Assembly (NCBI GenBank): GCA_017302015.1
Contig: JAFLEE010000002.1
Location: 98,195 to 162,194, forward strand
Origin: Spirochaetota bacterium
GTDB lineage: Bacteria; Spirochaetota; UBA12135; COTS27; JAFLEE01
Reading direction: 5' to 3'
Length of the DNA stretch: 64,000 nucleotides
This document shows positions 16,586 to 24,455 of this stretch, piece by piece. Under the pieces are notes generated by a model. It saw only the letters and a list, made by a program, of their open reading frames with translations. It was not told the DNA's origin and searched no databases. Both the position numbers and the translations under genes were made by a program. Every line of letters begins with the position of its first letter. Within the stretch, counting starts at the first letter, position 1.

Positions 16586-17881
16586 ATGGCCGCGCTCGTC
16601 CCGGCCCGGCGGCGTGGGGCCACCCTCTACCTGGCGGACGGCCGGGGCCTCTCTTCGCGGGTCGACCCGGTGGCCGAAGGCGAGCGCTTGGCCGAAGCCT
16701 GGGCCCCCCGAAGCGGAGAGACCCTCGTCGTCTTCGGCCTGGCCCCGCTCTACCAACTCCGCGCGCTCCTGCGCAAGCAGCCGGAACTCGCGGCGTCCCT
16801 ATGGGTGGTGGAGGCGATGGAGGAGCTGAGGACCTCCGCCGAAACGCTCCTGGGCGAAGCCGCGGCGATCGTCGGTGAGGAGCCCATTCCCCCGCTCCCG
16901 CCGGGGCGTATCGTGGGGCCGGAGGGCCTGGAGCCCCTATTGTCCTTCCTCGGGAAGGGGGGCCAGCAGACGCAACGTGTGCGCCTGCTGTCGAATCCCG
17001 GCTTGGAATCGATCCTGCCCGAAAACCATGGGGCCTACGACGCCGCGCGCCAGAAGCTCACGAACTATTTGGCCGACCGGGAGAAGAACCGCCTTACCGA
17101 CCGCTATTTCTCCGAGCGATGGGTGCGCAACGCGCGCGCCAATGCCAAGCGGCCACAGACCGCGCTCCTCTCGGACCAAGCCAAGCGGACGGGCCGGGCG
17201 CTCCTCATCTCCAGCGGTCCCTCCACGGAACGCGAAGTTTCCGCCTTGGTGGAGGCCTCGCGGCGCCATTTCACCCTGGCCCTCCCGGGCTGCGCCGCGT
17301 TCCTCGCCGAGAGCGGGGTCCGTATCGGGGCCTTCCTCTCCACCGACGGGGGCTTTTGGAACGCCCTCCATTTCGACGCGGTCTACCGGCACTTTCCCGG
17401 GACCACGCTCTATTGTCCCTTCTCGATCTATCCCTCGATCCCCCGCGGTCCGGTGAAACCGGTCTTTTTTTTCGATGACGAGGCCTGGGGGCGGGAATGG
17501 GCCAACTCCCCGGGGCGGGCGAGGGAAGTCGCCGAGAATTGGATCCCCCAGGCGGGGACCGCGGCCACGACGGCGCTCTCCGTCCTTCGGCGGCTGGGTT
17601 TCGATTCCGTGCTCACCGCGGGGATCGATTTTTCCCTGACGCCGTGGAGGAACCATGCACCGTCCAATATCACGGAAGAACTGCATTTCTCGAGGTGCGG
17701 CCGAAAAGTTCCCTTCGACAACCTCTACCACCGCGCGTTCGCCCTGGCGTTGACCCGCGCCGGGGACACTTGGTCCGACGGGAAGCTCGCCCTCTATGCC
17801 CGCCTTTTCGACCAGCAGGCGGAAATCGAAGGGATCTCGGTCGTGCGACTGGCAGGGGAGAGTCGCGGGACGAACGTATAA
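16586..17881 (+). CDS. DUF115 / MptE-like protein (motility accessory factor Maf type)
   Basis: This 431-residue protein belongs by its pattern to the DUF115 family. Signs are the nucleotide-binding-like segment LLISSGPSTEREVSALVEA near residue 207, FLSTDGGFWNALHFD near 250, and VLTAGIDFSLTPWRNH near 345. Bacterial members are linked to flagellin glycosylation with nonulosonic acids (Maf); archaeal members are 6-hydroxymethylpterin diphosphokinases. With MotA/MotB in the window, a glycan-transfer role on flagellar filament protein is plausible but unproven. It begins directly at the TPR gene's stop. Its TAA stop overlaps the -10 hexamer of the next gene. Confidence 0.75.
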   Translation: MAALVPARRRGATLYLADGRGLSSRVDPVAEGERLAEAWAPRSGETLVVFGLAPLYQLRALLRKQPELAASLWVVEAMEELRTSAETLLGEAAAIVGEEPIPPLPPGRIVGPEGLEPLLSFLGKGGQQTQRVRLLSNPGLESILPENHGAYDAARQKLTNYLADREKNRLTDRYFSERWVRNARANAKRPQTALLSDQAKRTGRALLISSGPSTEREVSALVEASRRHFTLALPGCAAFLAESGVRIGAFLSTDGGFWNALHFDAVYRHFPGTTLYCPFSIYPSIPRGPVKPVFFFDDEAWGREWANSPGRAREVAENWIPQAGTAATTALSVLRRLGFDSVLTAGIDFSLTPWRNHAPSNITEELHFSRCGRKVPFDNLYHRAFALALTRAGDTWSDGKLALYARLFDQQAEIEGISVVRLAGESRGTNV

Positions 17882-17882
17882 T
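17877..17882 (+). promoter_or_regulatory. -10 hexamer placed 5 nt before an ATG (leaderless start)
   Basis: TATAAT at 17877-17882 is followed by five C residues and then the ATG at 17888. Transcription from it would begin at or beside the A of the start codon. The hexamer overlaps the stop of the upstream gene. No good -35 is visible. Confidence 0.55.
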
Positions 17883-17887
17883 CCCCC

Positions 17888-18913
17888 ATGATCCTCCTGA
17901 TTCCGCTCTCCATTTTCTTCGTCTGGTTCGCCCTGCGCCTCGCCGGAGACCTCTCGCAAAGCCGGGCCCGCCGTGGAGCGGCTGCCCTCGGGGTGCGCTT
18001 CGCGTCGATGGCGGATGCCCGTTTGGCCTGGCGTTTCTTCGAGGGTCCCTCCGGGGCCCCGGTGGTGGTTGTCGAGTCCGCCTTGGCTTCGTCCATGGTG
18101 GAATGGTGGCCCCTGGCGGAGCGCCTTGCGAAGGCGTTCTCGGTGCTCGTCTACGACCGCGCCGGTTACGGGTTCAGCCCCGCTTCTCGGTTCCCCCGCA
18201 CGCCCGACCAGATCGCCCGCGAACTCCTGCGCCTCCTCGAGCACGCCGGGATCCGTGACCCCGTCATCCTCCTGGGTCATTCCCAGGGGGGGCTCTATGC
18301 CCAAAAGTTCGCCCGCATGTACCCGGCCCGGGTGCGGGCCGTGGTTTTCCTCGACCCACTCACGGCCGAAGCCAGCCGCATGCGCGAGGAACTTTCCAGG
18401 GCTGAATACCGGGGAAGCGGCGATGATAAGACCTCGATGATCGTCCGGGGGCGGCTTATTTCCATGTTCGGCCTGGGGCCCTTCTTCGGGCCGCGCTTAA
18501 GGAAAGCGCCCCCGTTTACCCTCCACGCTTTCTCCCCCGATGAACAGGCCTGGCTCTTGACCCATCTGACGCGAAGCGAGACCTGGCGGACGGCCTGGGG
18601 CGAATACCATGGGGCTCGGACGCGGGAAGTACGGGATGAACTCCTGCCGACCCTCGGGTTCCCCAATCTCCCCATCCGGATCCTCTTCCACGCCGAAGTT
18701 CCCCTCCTCTCGGGATCGGGGAAGGGGGGATCCATCACCCGCGAGCAAGCCGAGAAGGTGGAGGCGATTCGCGAGCGCATGGCCCGGCGGCTCCTCACCC
18801 TGGGCAATGACGCCCGTTTCGTCCGGTCGAAGAGGTCCAACGAATACCTCCACCTCCAAGACCCCGACTTGGTGGAATCGACCCTGCTCGAAGCGGCCTC
18901 CCGGGGCCATTAA
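17888..18913 (+). CDS. Alpha/beta-hydrolase, membrane-anchored
   Basis: This 341-residue protein has an N-terminal hydrophobic helix (ILLIPLSIFFVWFALRLAG) and then an alpha/beta-hydrolase fold. The nucleophile elbow is GHSQGG (Ser132), the oxyanion region VYDRAGYGFSP, the acid region FLDPLT and the catalytic His in YLHLQDPDLV near residue 322. The family includes esterases, lipases and haloperoxidase-like enzymes, and the substrate cannot be deduced. A TATAAT sits exactly 5 nt before its ATG, and there is no Shine-Dalgarno, so leaderless translation is likely. It follows the four-gene module by 6 bp and may be expressed both from its own promoter and by read-through. Confidence 0.82.
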   Translation: MILLIPLSIFFVWFALRLAGDLSQSRARRGAAALGVRFASMADARLAWRFFEGPSGAPVVVVESALASSMVEWWPLAERLAKAFSVLVYDRAGYGFSPASRFPRTPDQIARELLRLLEHAGIRDPVILLGHSQGGLYAQKFARMYPARVRAVVFLDPLTAEASRMREELSRAEYRGSGDDKTSMIVRGRLISMFGLGPFFGPRLRKAPPFTLHAFSPDEQAWLLTHLTRSETWRTAWGEYHGARTREVRDELLPTLGFPNLPIRILFHAEVPLLSGSGKGGSITREQAEKVEAIRERMARRLLTLGNDARFVRSKRSNEYLHLQDPDLVESTLLEAASRGH

Positions 18914-18985
18914 CTGAGGAAATTCCCCGGGAAAGGGGCTTCGGATCGACTCAGGTTTACGGGTCTGCGGATCGAAAATGGGACC

Positions 18986-20932
18986 ATGCCCTCGGTCCGT
19001 ACTCCCCTTTTTTGGGCGTTGCTCTTCTCGCCCCCCTTCTTTCTCATGGGTGACCCCGCCACCCGGGTCGAAACCAACGGGAACCTGCGGGTCGAGACCC
19101 CCCTGGTGGACCGCGACCAGAACCGCTACCGCCTCGAGATCCGCGAAGAAAAGCCGGGCGCCTCCGCGGCCCCGGTCAAGCAAAAACTCGTCTATGTGCG
19201 CACTTGGGACGAGGCGCCAACCCTGCGGCGTCTGGAATGCCATCGTTGGGACCGCCTGCCCCTCTGGCGCATGGATTTCGATCCCGAAGGGCGCCCGGCG
19301 CGCTTCCAGGAATTCGTGGAGGGCCGAGCGGTGCGCCTGGTGGAATTATCCGGCGAAGGCCAGATCCTCAGCGATCGCCGCCTCGAAAACGGGACGGCCC
19401 TGGAGACGCGGTGGCGCTACGCCGCCCTGGAATCGGGGCGCGTGGAGGGCCGTCCGGCGAGCGCCGGCTCCTGGCCGGTGGAGCGCACGCATCTGCGCGA
19501 TGGCGTCGTCATCGAGACCGTTCGCCTCTCGTGGCAGGCCGGCCTGGCCGTGCGGGAAGAGCGACTCAACGGAGCCGGATCTCTGGTGGAAACCCTCGAC
19601 CGGGATGCCGTGAAGGCCGCGGGCGGGCGCATCGTCACCGAAACGCGCCGGCGGGCCGATGGCCGCGAAATCCAGTCCTATGTTCGCACCGAGGACGCGG
19701 CGGGGCATACGATCCTCGCCAGATCCTCTTCCGGGTTCACTGAAGTTTTCGCCTGGGATGCCCGAAATCTCCTCTCGCGGCAGACCCTTCGCGACGCCGT
19801 GCGGGGGCGAGCCGTCATCGATTGCGCGTGGTCGTGGCAAAGCTCGGAGGCGCCGGCGACGCTCTTCAGCCCGCCGGCGCGGCAGGTTCCCGTGGCCCGG
19901 CACGAATCGTGGAAAATCGGCGCGATATTCGGGCTGCGGGACCATCTGGTGATCCGCCACCGCGACGGCAGCAGCCATGAGGAGCGGCTTTCATACGTGC
20001 GCACCAACGGCGCCTCGCCCCTCTCCGTGGCCACTTCAGTGGAGGGGGTGCCGCAGGCGCGCATGGATTTCGACGCGCGGGGCCGCCTGCTGCAAAAAAC
20101 CCTGCTGGACGCGGACAATCGGGTGCGCGGGCGCTACGAGTTCGGTTGGGAAGAAAAGGGCGCCCGGCTGACGTCCATGGCCTTCAGCCTGGGGCAGGGC
20201 CCCGCGGTGCGTTCGCTTCAATTCCATTACCGCGGGGGAAAATCGAATCTCGGCGGATCCAGCGACCCCCTCAATCCCCCCGATCTCTTTTTCACCTGGG
20301 GACAGGGCCTCTATGAACTCGCCAAACTCCGAATCGGCGCCGACGCCGGCAACCTGGAACTCCAGGGGCAAGATCTCGCGGAAGCTCTGATCTGGATGGA
20401 GCGCCTGGGCTTGGAACGCATGGTCGAAGTCGATGGCCGGGGGGAGGCCCAGCGCCTGGTGCGCTTCATCGTGGAGCGCCCCAAGAACGCCCTCCATTGG
20501 GTTTTCGAAAGCTACGCGCGCACCCAGGACGATGAAGAGCGGCGCGCGGAGCAGCGCCTCGCCGGCGCCAAGCCCCACGCGGTCTACGCCCAGGACCGGG
20601 ACGAACTGGACGCGGGGCTCGCGGGCCGTTTCAAAGCCTTCGCCTTGGCGAAGCCCATGGGCGGCGAGGCCTGGGAATCCCGGGCTCGGGAATACCATGA
20701 GCGCACCCTCGAGTTCTGGAGCGACCCGTCCGGCGCGAAGTTCACCGCGGGACGGCTGACGAGCCGCCATACCGGAGCGGTGACCGCGACGCGCGTCGTC
20801 TCGGGAGGGCGGACCCCGATGGAATCGGCCCCCGGCGTGCTGGACGAGCTCTGGCAGAATTATACGGAAACCCTCGCGAAATTGAAGCCGCAAGAGCGGG
20901 CCCGGTCCCGAAGCGGCGCGACGAACCACTGA
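18986..20932 (+). CDS. Large secreted protein of unknown function
   Basis: I do not recognise this 648-residue protein. It has an N-terminal signal peptide (RTPLFWALLFSPPFFLMG). It contains repeated short beta-type text of the form RMDFDxxGRxxxxxxxxxGR (near residues 95 and 355), loosely recalling YD/RHS-type sheet repeats, but no canonical YD repeat, lipobox, cysteine pair or catalytic motif. The C-terminal third (about 440-600) looks helical and rich in charged residues. The start ATG 18986 lies 72 bp after the hydrolase. The next gene, 16 bp downstream, encodes another secreted protein with similar text, so the two probably work together at the cell envelope. Confidence 0.65.
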   Translation: MPSVRTPLFWALLFSPPFFLMGDPATRVETNGNLRVETPLVDRDQNRYRLEIREEKPGASAAPVKQKLVYVRTWDEAPTLRRLECHRWDRLPLWRMDFDPEGRPARFQEFVEGRAVRLVELSGEGQILSDRRLENGTALETRWRYAALESGRVEGRPASAGSWPVERTHLRDGVVIETVRLSWQAGLAVREERLNGAGSLVETLDRDAVKAAGGRIVTETRRRADGREIQSYVRTEDAAGHTILARSSSGFTEVFAWDARNLLSRQTLRDAVRGRAVIDCAWSWQSSEAPATLFSPPARQVPVARHESWKIGAIFGLRDHLVIRHRDGSSHEERLSYVRTNGASPLSVATSVEGVPQARMDFDARGRLLQKTLLDADNRVRGRYEFGWEEKGARLTSMAFSLGQGPAVRSLQFHYRGGKSNLGGSSDPLNPPDLFFTWGQGLYELAKLRIGADAGNLELQGQDLAEALIWMERLGLERMVEVDGRGEAQRLVRFIVERPKNALHWVFESYARTQDDEERRAEQRLAGAKPHAVYAQDRDELDAGLAGRFKAFALAKPMGGEAWESRAREYHERTLEFWSDPSGAKFTAGRLTSRHTGAVTATRVVSGGRTPMESAPGVLDELWQNYTETLAKLKPQERARSRSGATNH

Positions 20933-20948
20933 ACAAGGAAACCCCGCG

Positions 20949-22208
20949 ATGAAGCGCCCCTCCCCCCTTCGACGGATGCTGCCCATGCTGGTTTGGACCG
21001 CGATGGCGGTCCTCCCCGCCGCGACGCCGGGCGTCCTGCGGCATTTCGAGGGCTTCGCGGTGGATGACCGCACGCGCCTTCCCCGCTTCTTCCGGGAAAT
21101 TCCCATGGGAAAACTCGAGGGGCATTGGCAGAGCGCCTGGGCGGTGGAGGGCAAGGAAGCCCTCCTCGACTCCCGGTTCTCGCCCACGGGCAAGCGGCCC
21201 CATTACGCCGTACGCTATGACGAACTCGCCCGGCCGATTACCGTGGAGGGGTGGAATCTGGAGAAACCCTTCGCGCTCTCCATCGAATGGAAGGAAGGCT
21301 GGCCCGTGGCCATGGTCTGGCGCCGCCTCGACGCGAATCGCCTCGAAGCCGGGGTGGAAACCTGGGAGATCGAACGGAATCCCGAGGGGGCCGTGCGCCT
21401 GGTCCGCATCGGCCGCCAGGGCTACACCGCCTGGGCCGAGAGTTACCATGCGCGCGCGGGGGAACTCCTCATCGTGGGCCAATTCCCCGGGGGCGGCCTC
21501 CGTGAGATCCGCCTCTATGCGGGCGGCCAGAAAGCGGGCGAAGCGCTCCGTTTGAAGGAGCGACGCTACCGCGTGGAGAACGCCACTTTCGAGACGTTCC
21601 CGGCGACCATCGGGGATGCGGAGGCCCGGAAGGCACCCCGCCTCCACGATGCGCTTCGACTCGATGGGGAAGAGGGCTTCCGGGCGGTCATGGGGCTCTC
21701 CTACGTCGATTTCTCCGAAGTCGATCGGGAGACGATCTGGGAGGACGGGGCCGACCCCTGGAATTGCCGGGCGCTCATCCGGGAACGGGGAGCCCTGCCC
21801 CGGGTGGAATGCCGCCGGGAAAATCGGCTCGAGTCCATCGCGACCCTGGAAAAAACGGCCACCTATTCGAACGCCGCGCAGGTGCCCGCCGGGATCCCCT
21901 TCAGCGGCTTCTCCGATGGCCAGGAATTTTGGGGCGATTACATCGTGGCCGAGTTCGGGATCGACCCGCGCGGCGCCCGGGTGGAGCGCCGCTACCAAGA
22001 CGGCCTTTTGCGCCAGACCTCCTGGCTGGACGCCGATGGGGAGGCGAAGCGCGTGGCCCTCGACTATTATCCCGACCGGACGAAAAATCGCGAACGCACC
22101 TGGATCCGCGGGGAACGCGTCGACGTGCGCCTCTTCCGTTGCGGCGATCAGGCGGAGCTCCCCCCGCGGGGATCCAACGGGACACGCGCCGTAGCCGCTT
22201 CGCGCTAG
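20949..22208 (+). CDS. Secreted protein of unknown function, probable relative of the preceding gene
   Basis: This 419-residue protein has a signal peptide (LRRMLPMLVWTAMAVLPAA). The body is beta-rich with phrases such as LDSRFSPTGKRPHYAVRYD and DPRGARVERRYQDGLLRQT, which mirror the DFDxxGR phrases of the upstream protein. No known domain or catalytic residue is evident. The spacing of 16 bp from the upstream stop suggests one transcript. The stop lies 5 bp before the GTG start of rsmA. A surface or periplasmic structural role is the most one can infer. Confidence 0.65.
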   Translation: MKRPSPLRRMLPMLVWTAMAVLPAATPGVLRHFEGFAVDDRTRLPRFFREIPMGKLEGHWQSAWAVEGKEALLDSRFSPTGKRPHYAVRYDELARPITVEGWNLEKPFALSIEWKEGWPVAMVWRRLDANRLEAGVETWEIERNPEGAVRLVRIGRQGYTAWAESYHARAGELLIVGQFPGGGLREIRLYAGGQKAGEALRLKERRYRVENATFETFPATIGDAEARKAPRLHDALRLDGEEGFRAVMGLSYVDFSEVDRETIWEDGADPWNCRALIRERGALPRVECRRENRLESIATLEKTATYSNAAQVPAGIPFSGFSDGQEFWGDYIVAEFGIDPRGARVERRYQDGLLRQTSWLDADGEAKRVALDYYPDRTKNRERTWIRGERVDVRLFRCGDQAELPPRGSNGTRAVAASR

Positions 22209-22213
22209 CTGTC

Positions 22214-23077
22214 GTGGACGACCCCCGCCCCTATTCGCCGGAGTGGATCCGCCGGCGCCTTGAGGCCTCCTCCAAGCGCATCCACCAGGGACTCGGGCAG
22301 CATTACCTCGTCAATCCGGGCGCCGTCACCGTCATCGCCGAAGCCTGCCGCCGCCTGGCTCCCGGCCCGCTCGTGCTCGAGATCGGCGCGGGCCTCGGCG
22401 TCCTCACCCACGCGCTCCTGGAGGCGGGCCTCACGGTACGCGCCGTGGAAATCGAGGAGGTCTCGGGGGATATCCTCGCCGACACCCTCGGGAAAACCCA
22501 TGGCGACCGCTTCACGCTGCTGCGCGGCGATTTCCTCGCCATGGAACCCCAGCGGCTCACGGGCGGCCTCGGGCGGGATTTCCTCGTCTGCGGGAATCTC
22601 CCCTATAATCGCGTGGGCGAGATCCTCCTTCGCTGCCTCGAGGTTTTCGGGGAGGCGCCCCCGGCCCTGGTATTCATGATGCAGCGCGAGGTCGCCCAAA
22701 AACTGGCCTCGCCCCCCGGCCGCCGGGAGTACGGCGCACTGTCGGTGATCTTCCAGGCCCTCTACCTCTTGAAGCCGGTGATGAACCTTGCGCCGGGTTC
22801 CTTCCATCCGCCGCCGAAGATCGAGAGCACCGTCCTTTCGTTCCTCCCCGAGCGGCGTCCCGGCGACCTCGGGGATTGGCCGCGGTTTTTGAGAGTGGTG
22901 CGCGCTTCATTCGGCCATCGCCGAAAAAAGATCTCGGGCGCGCTGCGCGACTCGGGGCAATTTTCGCCGACGCAACTTTCCGCTTTGAAGGCCAGCCGTC
23001 CCGAGCTGATGGAGAAGCGCGCGGAAAACTTGTCGTGGGGGGAATTCAAATTTCTTAGCGATGGGGTACCCGACTAA
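22214..23077 (+). CDS. rsmA: 16S rRNA dimethyladenosine transferase (RsmA/KsgA)
   Basis: This 287-residue SAM-dependent enzyme dimethylates two adjacent adenines in the 3' terminal helix of 16S rRNA during 30S maturation. The motifs are GQHYLVN (near residue 26), the SAM-binding LEIGAGLGVLTHALL, AVEIEE, the catalytic NLPYN, and the C-terminal FHPPPKIESTVLSF. The start is GTG 22214, 5 nt after the upstream stop. The much longer in-frame reading frame upstream overlaps the previous gene and has no relation to the family. Length is typical. No strong terminator follows, only a weak A/T hairpin at 23118-23134. Confidence 0.93.
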   Translation: MDDPRPYSPEWIRRRLEASSKRIHQGLGQHYLVNPGAVTVIAEACRRLAPGPLVLEIGAGLGVLTHALLEAGLTVRAVEIEEVSGDILADTLGKTHGDRFTLLRGDFLAMEPQRLTGGLGRDFLVCGNLPYNRVGEILLRCLEVFGEAPPALVFMMQREVAQKLASPPGRREYGALSVIFQALYLLKPVMNLAPGSFHPPPKIESTVLSFLPERRPGDLGDWPRFLRVVRASFGHRRKKISGALRDSGQFSPTQLSALKASRPELMEKRAENLSWGEFKFLSDGVPD

Positions 23078-23117
23078 GTGTTGAGGCGGCGGCCCGCACG
23101 GGCAGCGTTCCCGACTC

Positions 23118-23134
23118 AAAAATCGCGCATTTTT
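23118..23134 (+). terminator. Possible weak terminator after rsmA
   Basis: AAAAAT (23118-23123), a 5-nt loop CGCGC and ATTTTT (23129-23134) form a short A/T hairpin ending in a T run. The stem is weak, so this is tentative. Confidence 0.25.
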
Positions 23135-23208
23135 CCGGCCCAACCCGATTTCCTTCCCGACGAGCTTCCAAATCGAGACCCATTCCAGGGAAGATCAGGG
23201 GAGGAAAA

Positions 23209-23238
23209 TTGACACATCTTTTTGTCCTATGCGACAAT
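23209..23238 (+). promoter_or_regulatory. Promoter of the tRNA-Lys/tRNA-Glu transcript
   Basis: TTGACA (23209-23214) is a consensus -35; an 18-bp spacer leads to GACAAT (23233-23238). The expected start at about 23245 is a few bases before tRNA-Lys. With no terminator downstream, it may also drive the terpenoid genes. Confidence 0.7.
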
Positions 23239-23253
23239 AGCGGTCAGTAAGTA

Positions 23254-23326
23254 GGGCCGCTAGCTCAGTTGGTAGAGCAATGCCCTTTTAAGGCATGGGT
23301 CGATGGTTCGAATCCATCGCGGCTCA
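23254..23326 (+). tRNA. tRNA-Lys (anticodon TTT)
   Basis: A 73-nt cloverleaf: acceptor GGGCCGC pairs with GCGGCTC (one G-T pair), the D-arm contains AGTTGGTAGA, the anticodon loop is CTTTTAA, and the T-loop TTCGAAT has the stem GATGG/CCATC. The discriminator is A. CCA is not encoded and must be added after transcription. Confidence 0.95.
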
Positions 23327-23333
23327 CTTACAT

Positions 23334-23405
23334 GGCCCCTTCGTCTAAGGGTTAGGACACCAGGTTTTCATCCTGGCAATAGGGGTTCGAATCCCCTAGG
23401 GGTCG
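23334..23405 (+). tRNA. tRNA-Glu (anticodon TTC)
   Basis: A 72-nt cloverleaf: acceptor GGCCCCT pairs with AGGGGTC, the anticodon stem is CCAGG/CCTGG with loop TTTTCAT, and the T-stem is AGGGG/CCCCT with TTCGAAT. The discriminator is G; CCA is not encoded. It lies 7 nt after tRNA-Lys, and its 3' end is only 6 nt before the start codon of the squalene-synthase-like gene. Confidence 0.95.
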
Positions 23406-23411
23406 ATTCAA

Positions 23412-24455
23412 ATGGCACTTGCGGACGTGGGTCCGAGTTTCCGGTTTTGCGAGCAGATCCTCCCGAAGGTGAGTCGTACCTTCGCGCTTAATATCCGTTT
23501 CCTCCGGGGCCAGACACACCGCGCGGTGCTCGACGCCTACCTGATTTGCCGGATCCTCGATACGGTGGAAGACGCCCCCGACCGCGATGCTTCATTTAAG
23601 GCGCCGCTTCTGAGGGAGTTTCCCCGGTTCCTCCGCGCCCTGCCCGACTCGGACTCGCTGGGGGCCTGGCAGGCGCGGGCCTTGGGCGCCACCATGACCC
23701 CCTCGGAACGGGAACTCCTCTCCCATACCCGCGAGGTGCTCGCGGTCTTCCACACCCTCGCCCCGGGGGTGCGCGACGTCATGGTCGGACCGATCACCCG
23801 CATGGCCGAGGGCATGGCGACGACGGTGGAACGCGTGGCCGGGGTGGGGAAGCCCGTGCAACTCGCGGATACCGCCGATCTCGAGCGCTATTGCTATTTC
23901 GTGGCCGGAACCGTGGGGGAACTCCTCACCGGGCTCTTCCTGGCGAAGGTCGGCTCTTCCCGACGGCGCGAGGCGATGGTGCGCCATCAGGTGGCCTTCG
24001 GCCTCGGCCTGCAACTCACGAATATCCTGAAGGACATCCGCGCCGACCGTGGTCGGGCGTGGTGCTATATCCCCGCCGACGCCCTGGCGAAGGAAGGGTT
24101 GGACCTCGAGACCTTCTGGTCCTGGAAGGAAGGGCCCAAGAATCGCCGCGCCTTGGCGCCGCTTCTGCGGCTGACGGCCGATTCCCTCCGTCGCGCCCTC
24201 GACTATACCTTGGCGCTCCCGCCCCGGCGCCTGCGCCTTCGGCTCTTTTGCGCGGTTCCGCTCATGCTGGCGATGGAAACCCTGGCGCTCCTGGCGCCCG
24301 GGCTCGAATCGAGCCGGGGGCCGGTGAAGATCACGCGGGCCCAGGTGCGCGCCGTGCTCCTGCGCGCCCCGCTCTTCTGCGTTTTTTCGCCGCTCCTGGT
24401 CCGGTGGTCCGCCACGCGCTTTCAGGCGATCGAAGCCGCCCTGGAGAAGGCGTGA
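23412..24455 (+). CDS. Squalene/phytoene synthase family enzyme, squalene-synthase-like
   Basis: This 347-residue trans-isoprenyl diphosphate synthase has both magnesium-binding motifs: DTVED (D50-D54) and DIRAD (D208-D212) followed by RGRAWCYIP. The conserved YCYFVAGTVGELL helix (160-172) and the N-terminal FCEQILPKVSRTFALNI resemble squalene synthases more than classic CrtB. It would condense two prenyl diphosphates head-to-head to squalene, or to presqualene/phytoene-type products. The ATG lies 6 nt after the tRNA-Glu 3' end with no independent ribosome site; the only SD-like AGGGG is part of the tRNA acceptor stem. Its stop overlaps the CrtI start (GTGA). Confidence 0.88.
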   Translation: MALADVGPSFRFCEQILPKVSRTFALNIRFLRGQTHRAVLDAYLICRILDTVEDAPDRDASFKAPLLREFPRFLRALPDSDSLGAWQARALGATMTPSERELLSHTREVLAVFHTLAPGVRDVMVGPITRMAEGMATTVERVAGVGKPVQLADTADLERYCYFVAGTVGELLTGLFLAKVGSSRRREAMVRHQVAFGLGLQLTNILKDIRADRGRAWCYIPADALAKEGLDLETFWSWKEGPKNRRALAPLLRLTADSLRRALDYTLALPPRRLRLRLFCAVPLMLAMETLALLAPGLESSRGPVKITRAQVRAVLLRAPLFCVFSPLLVRWSATRFQAIEAALEKA

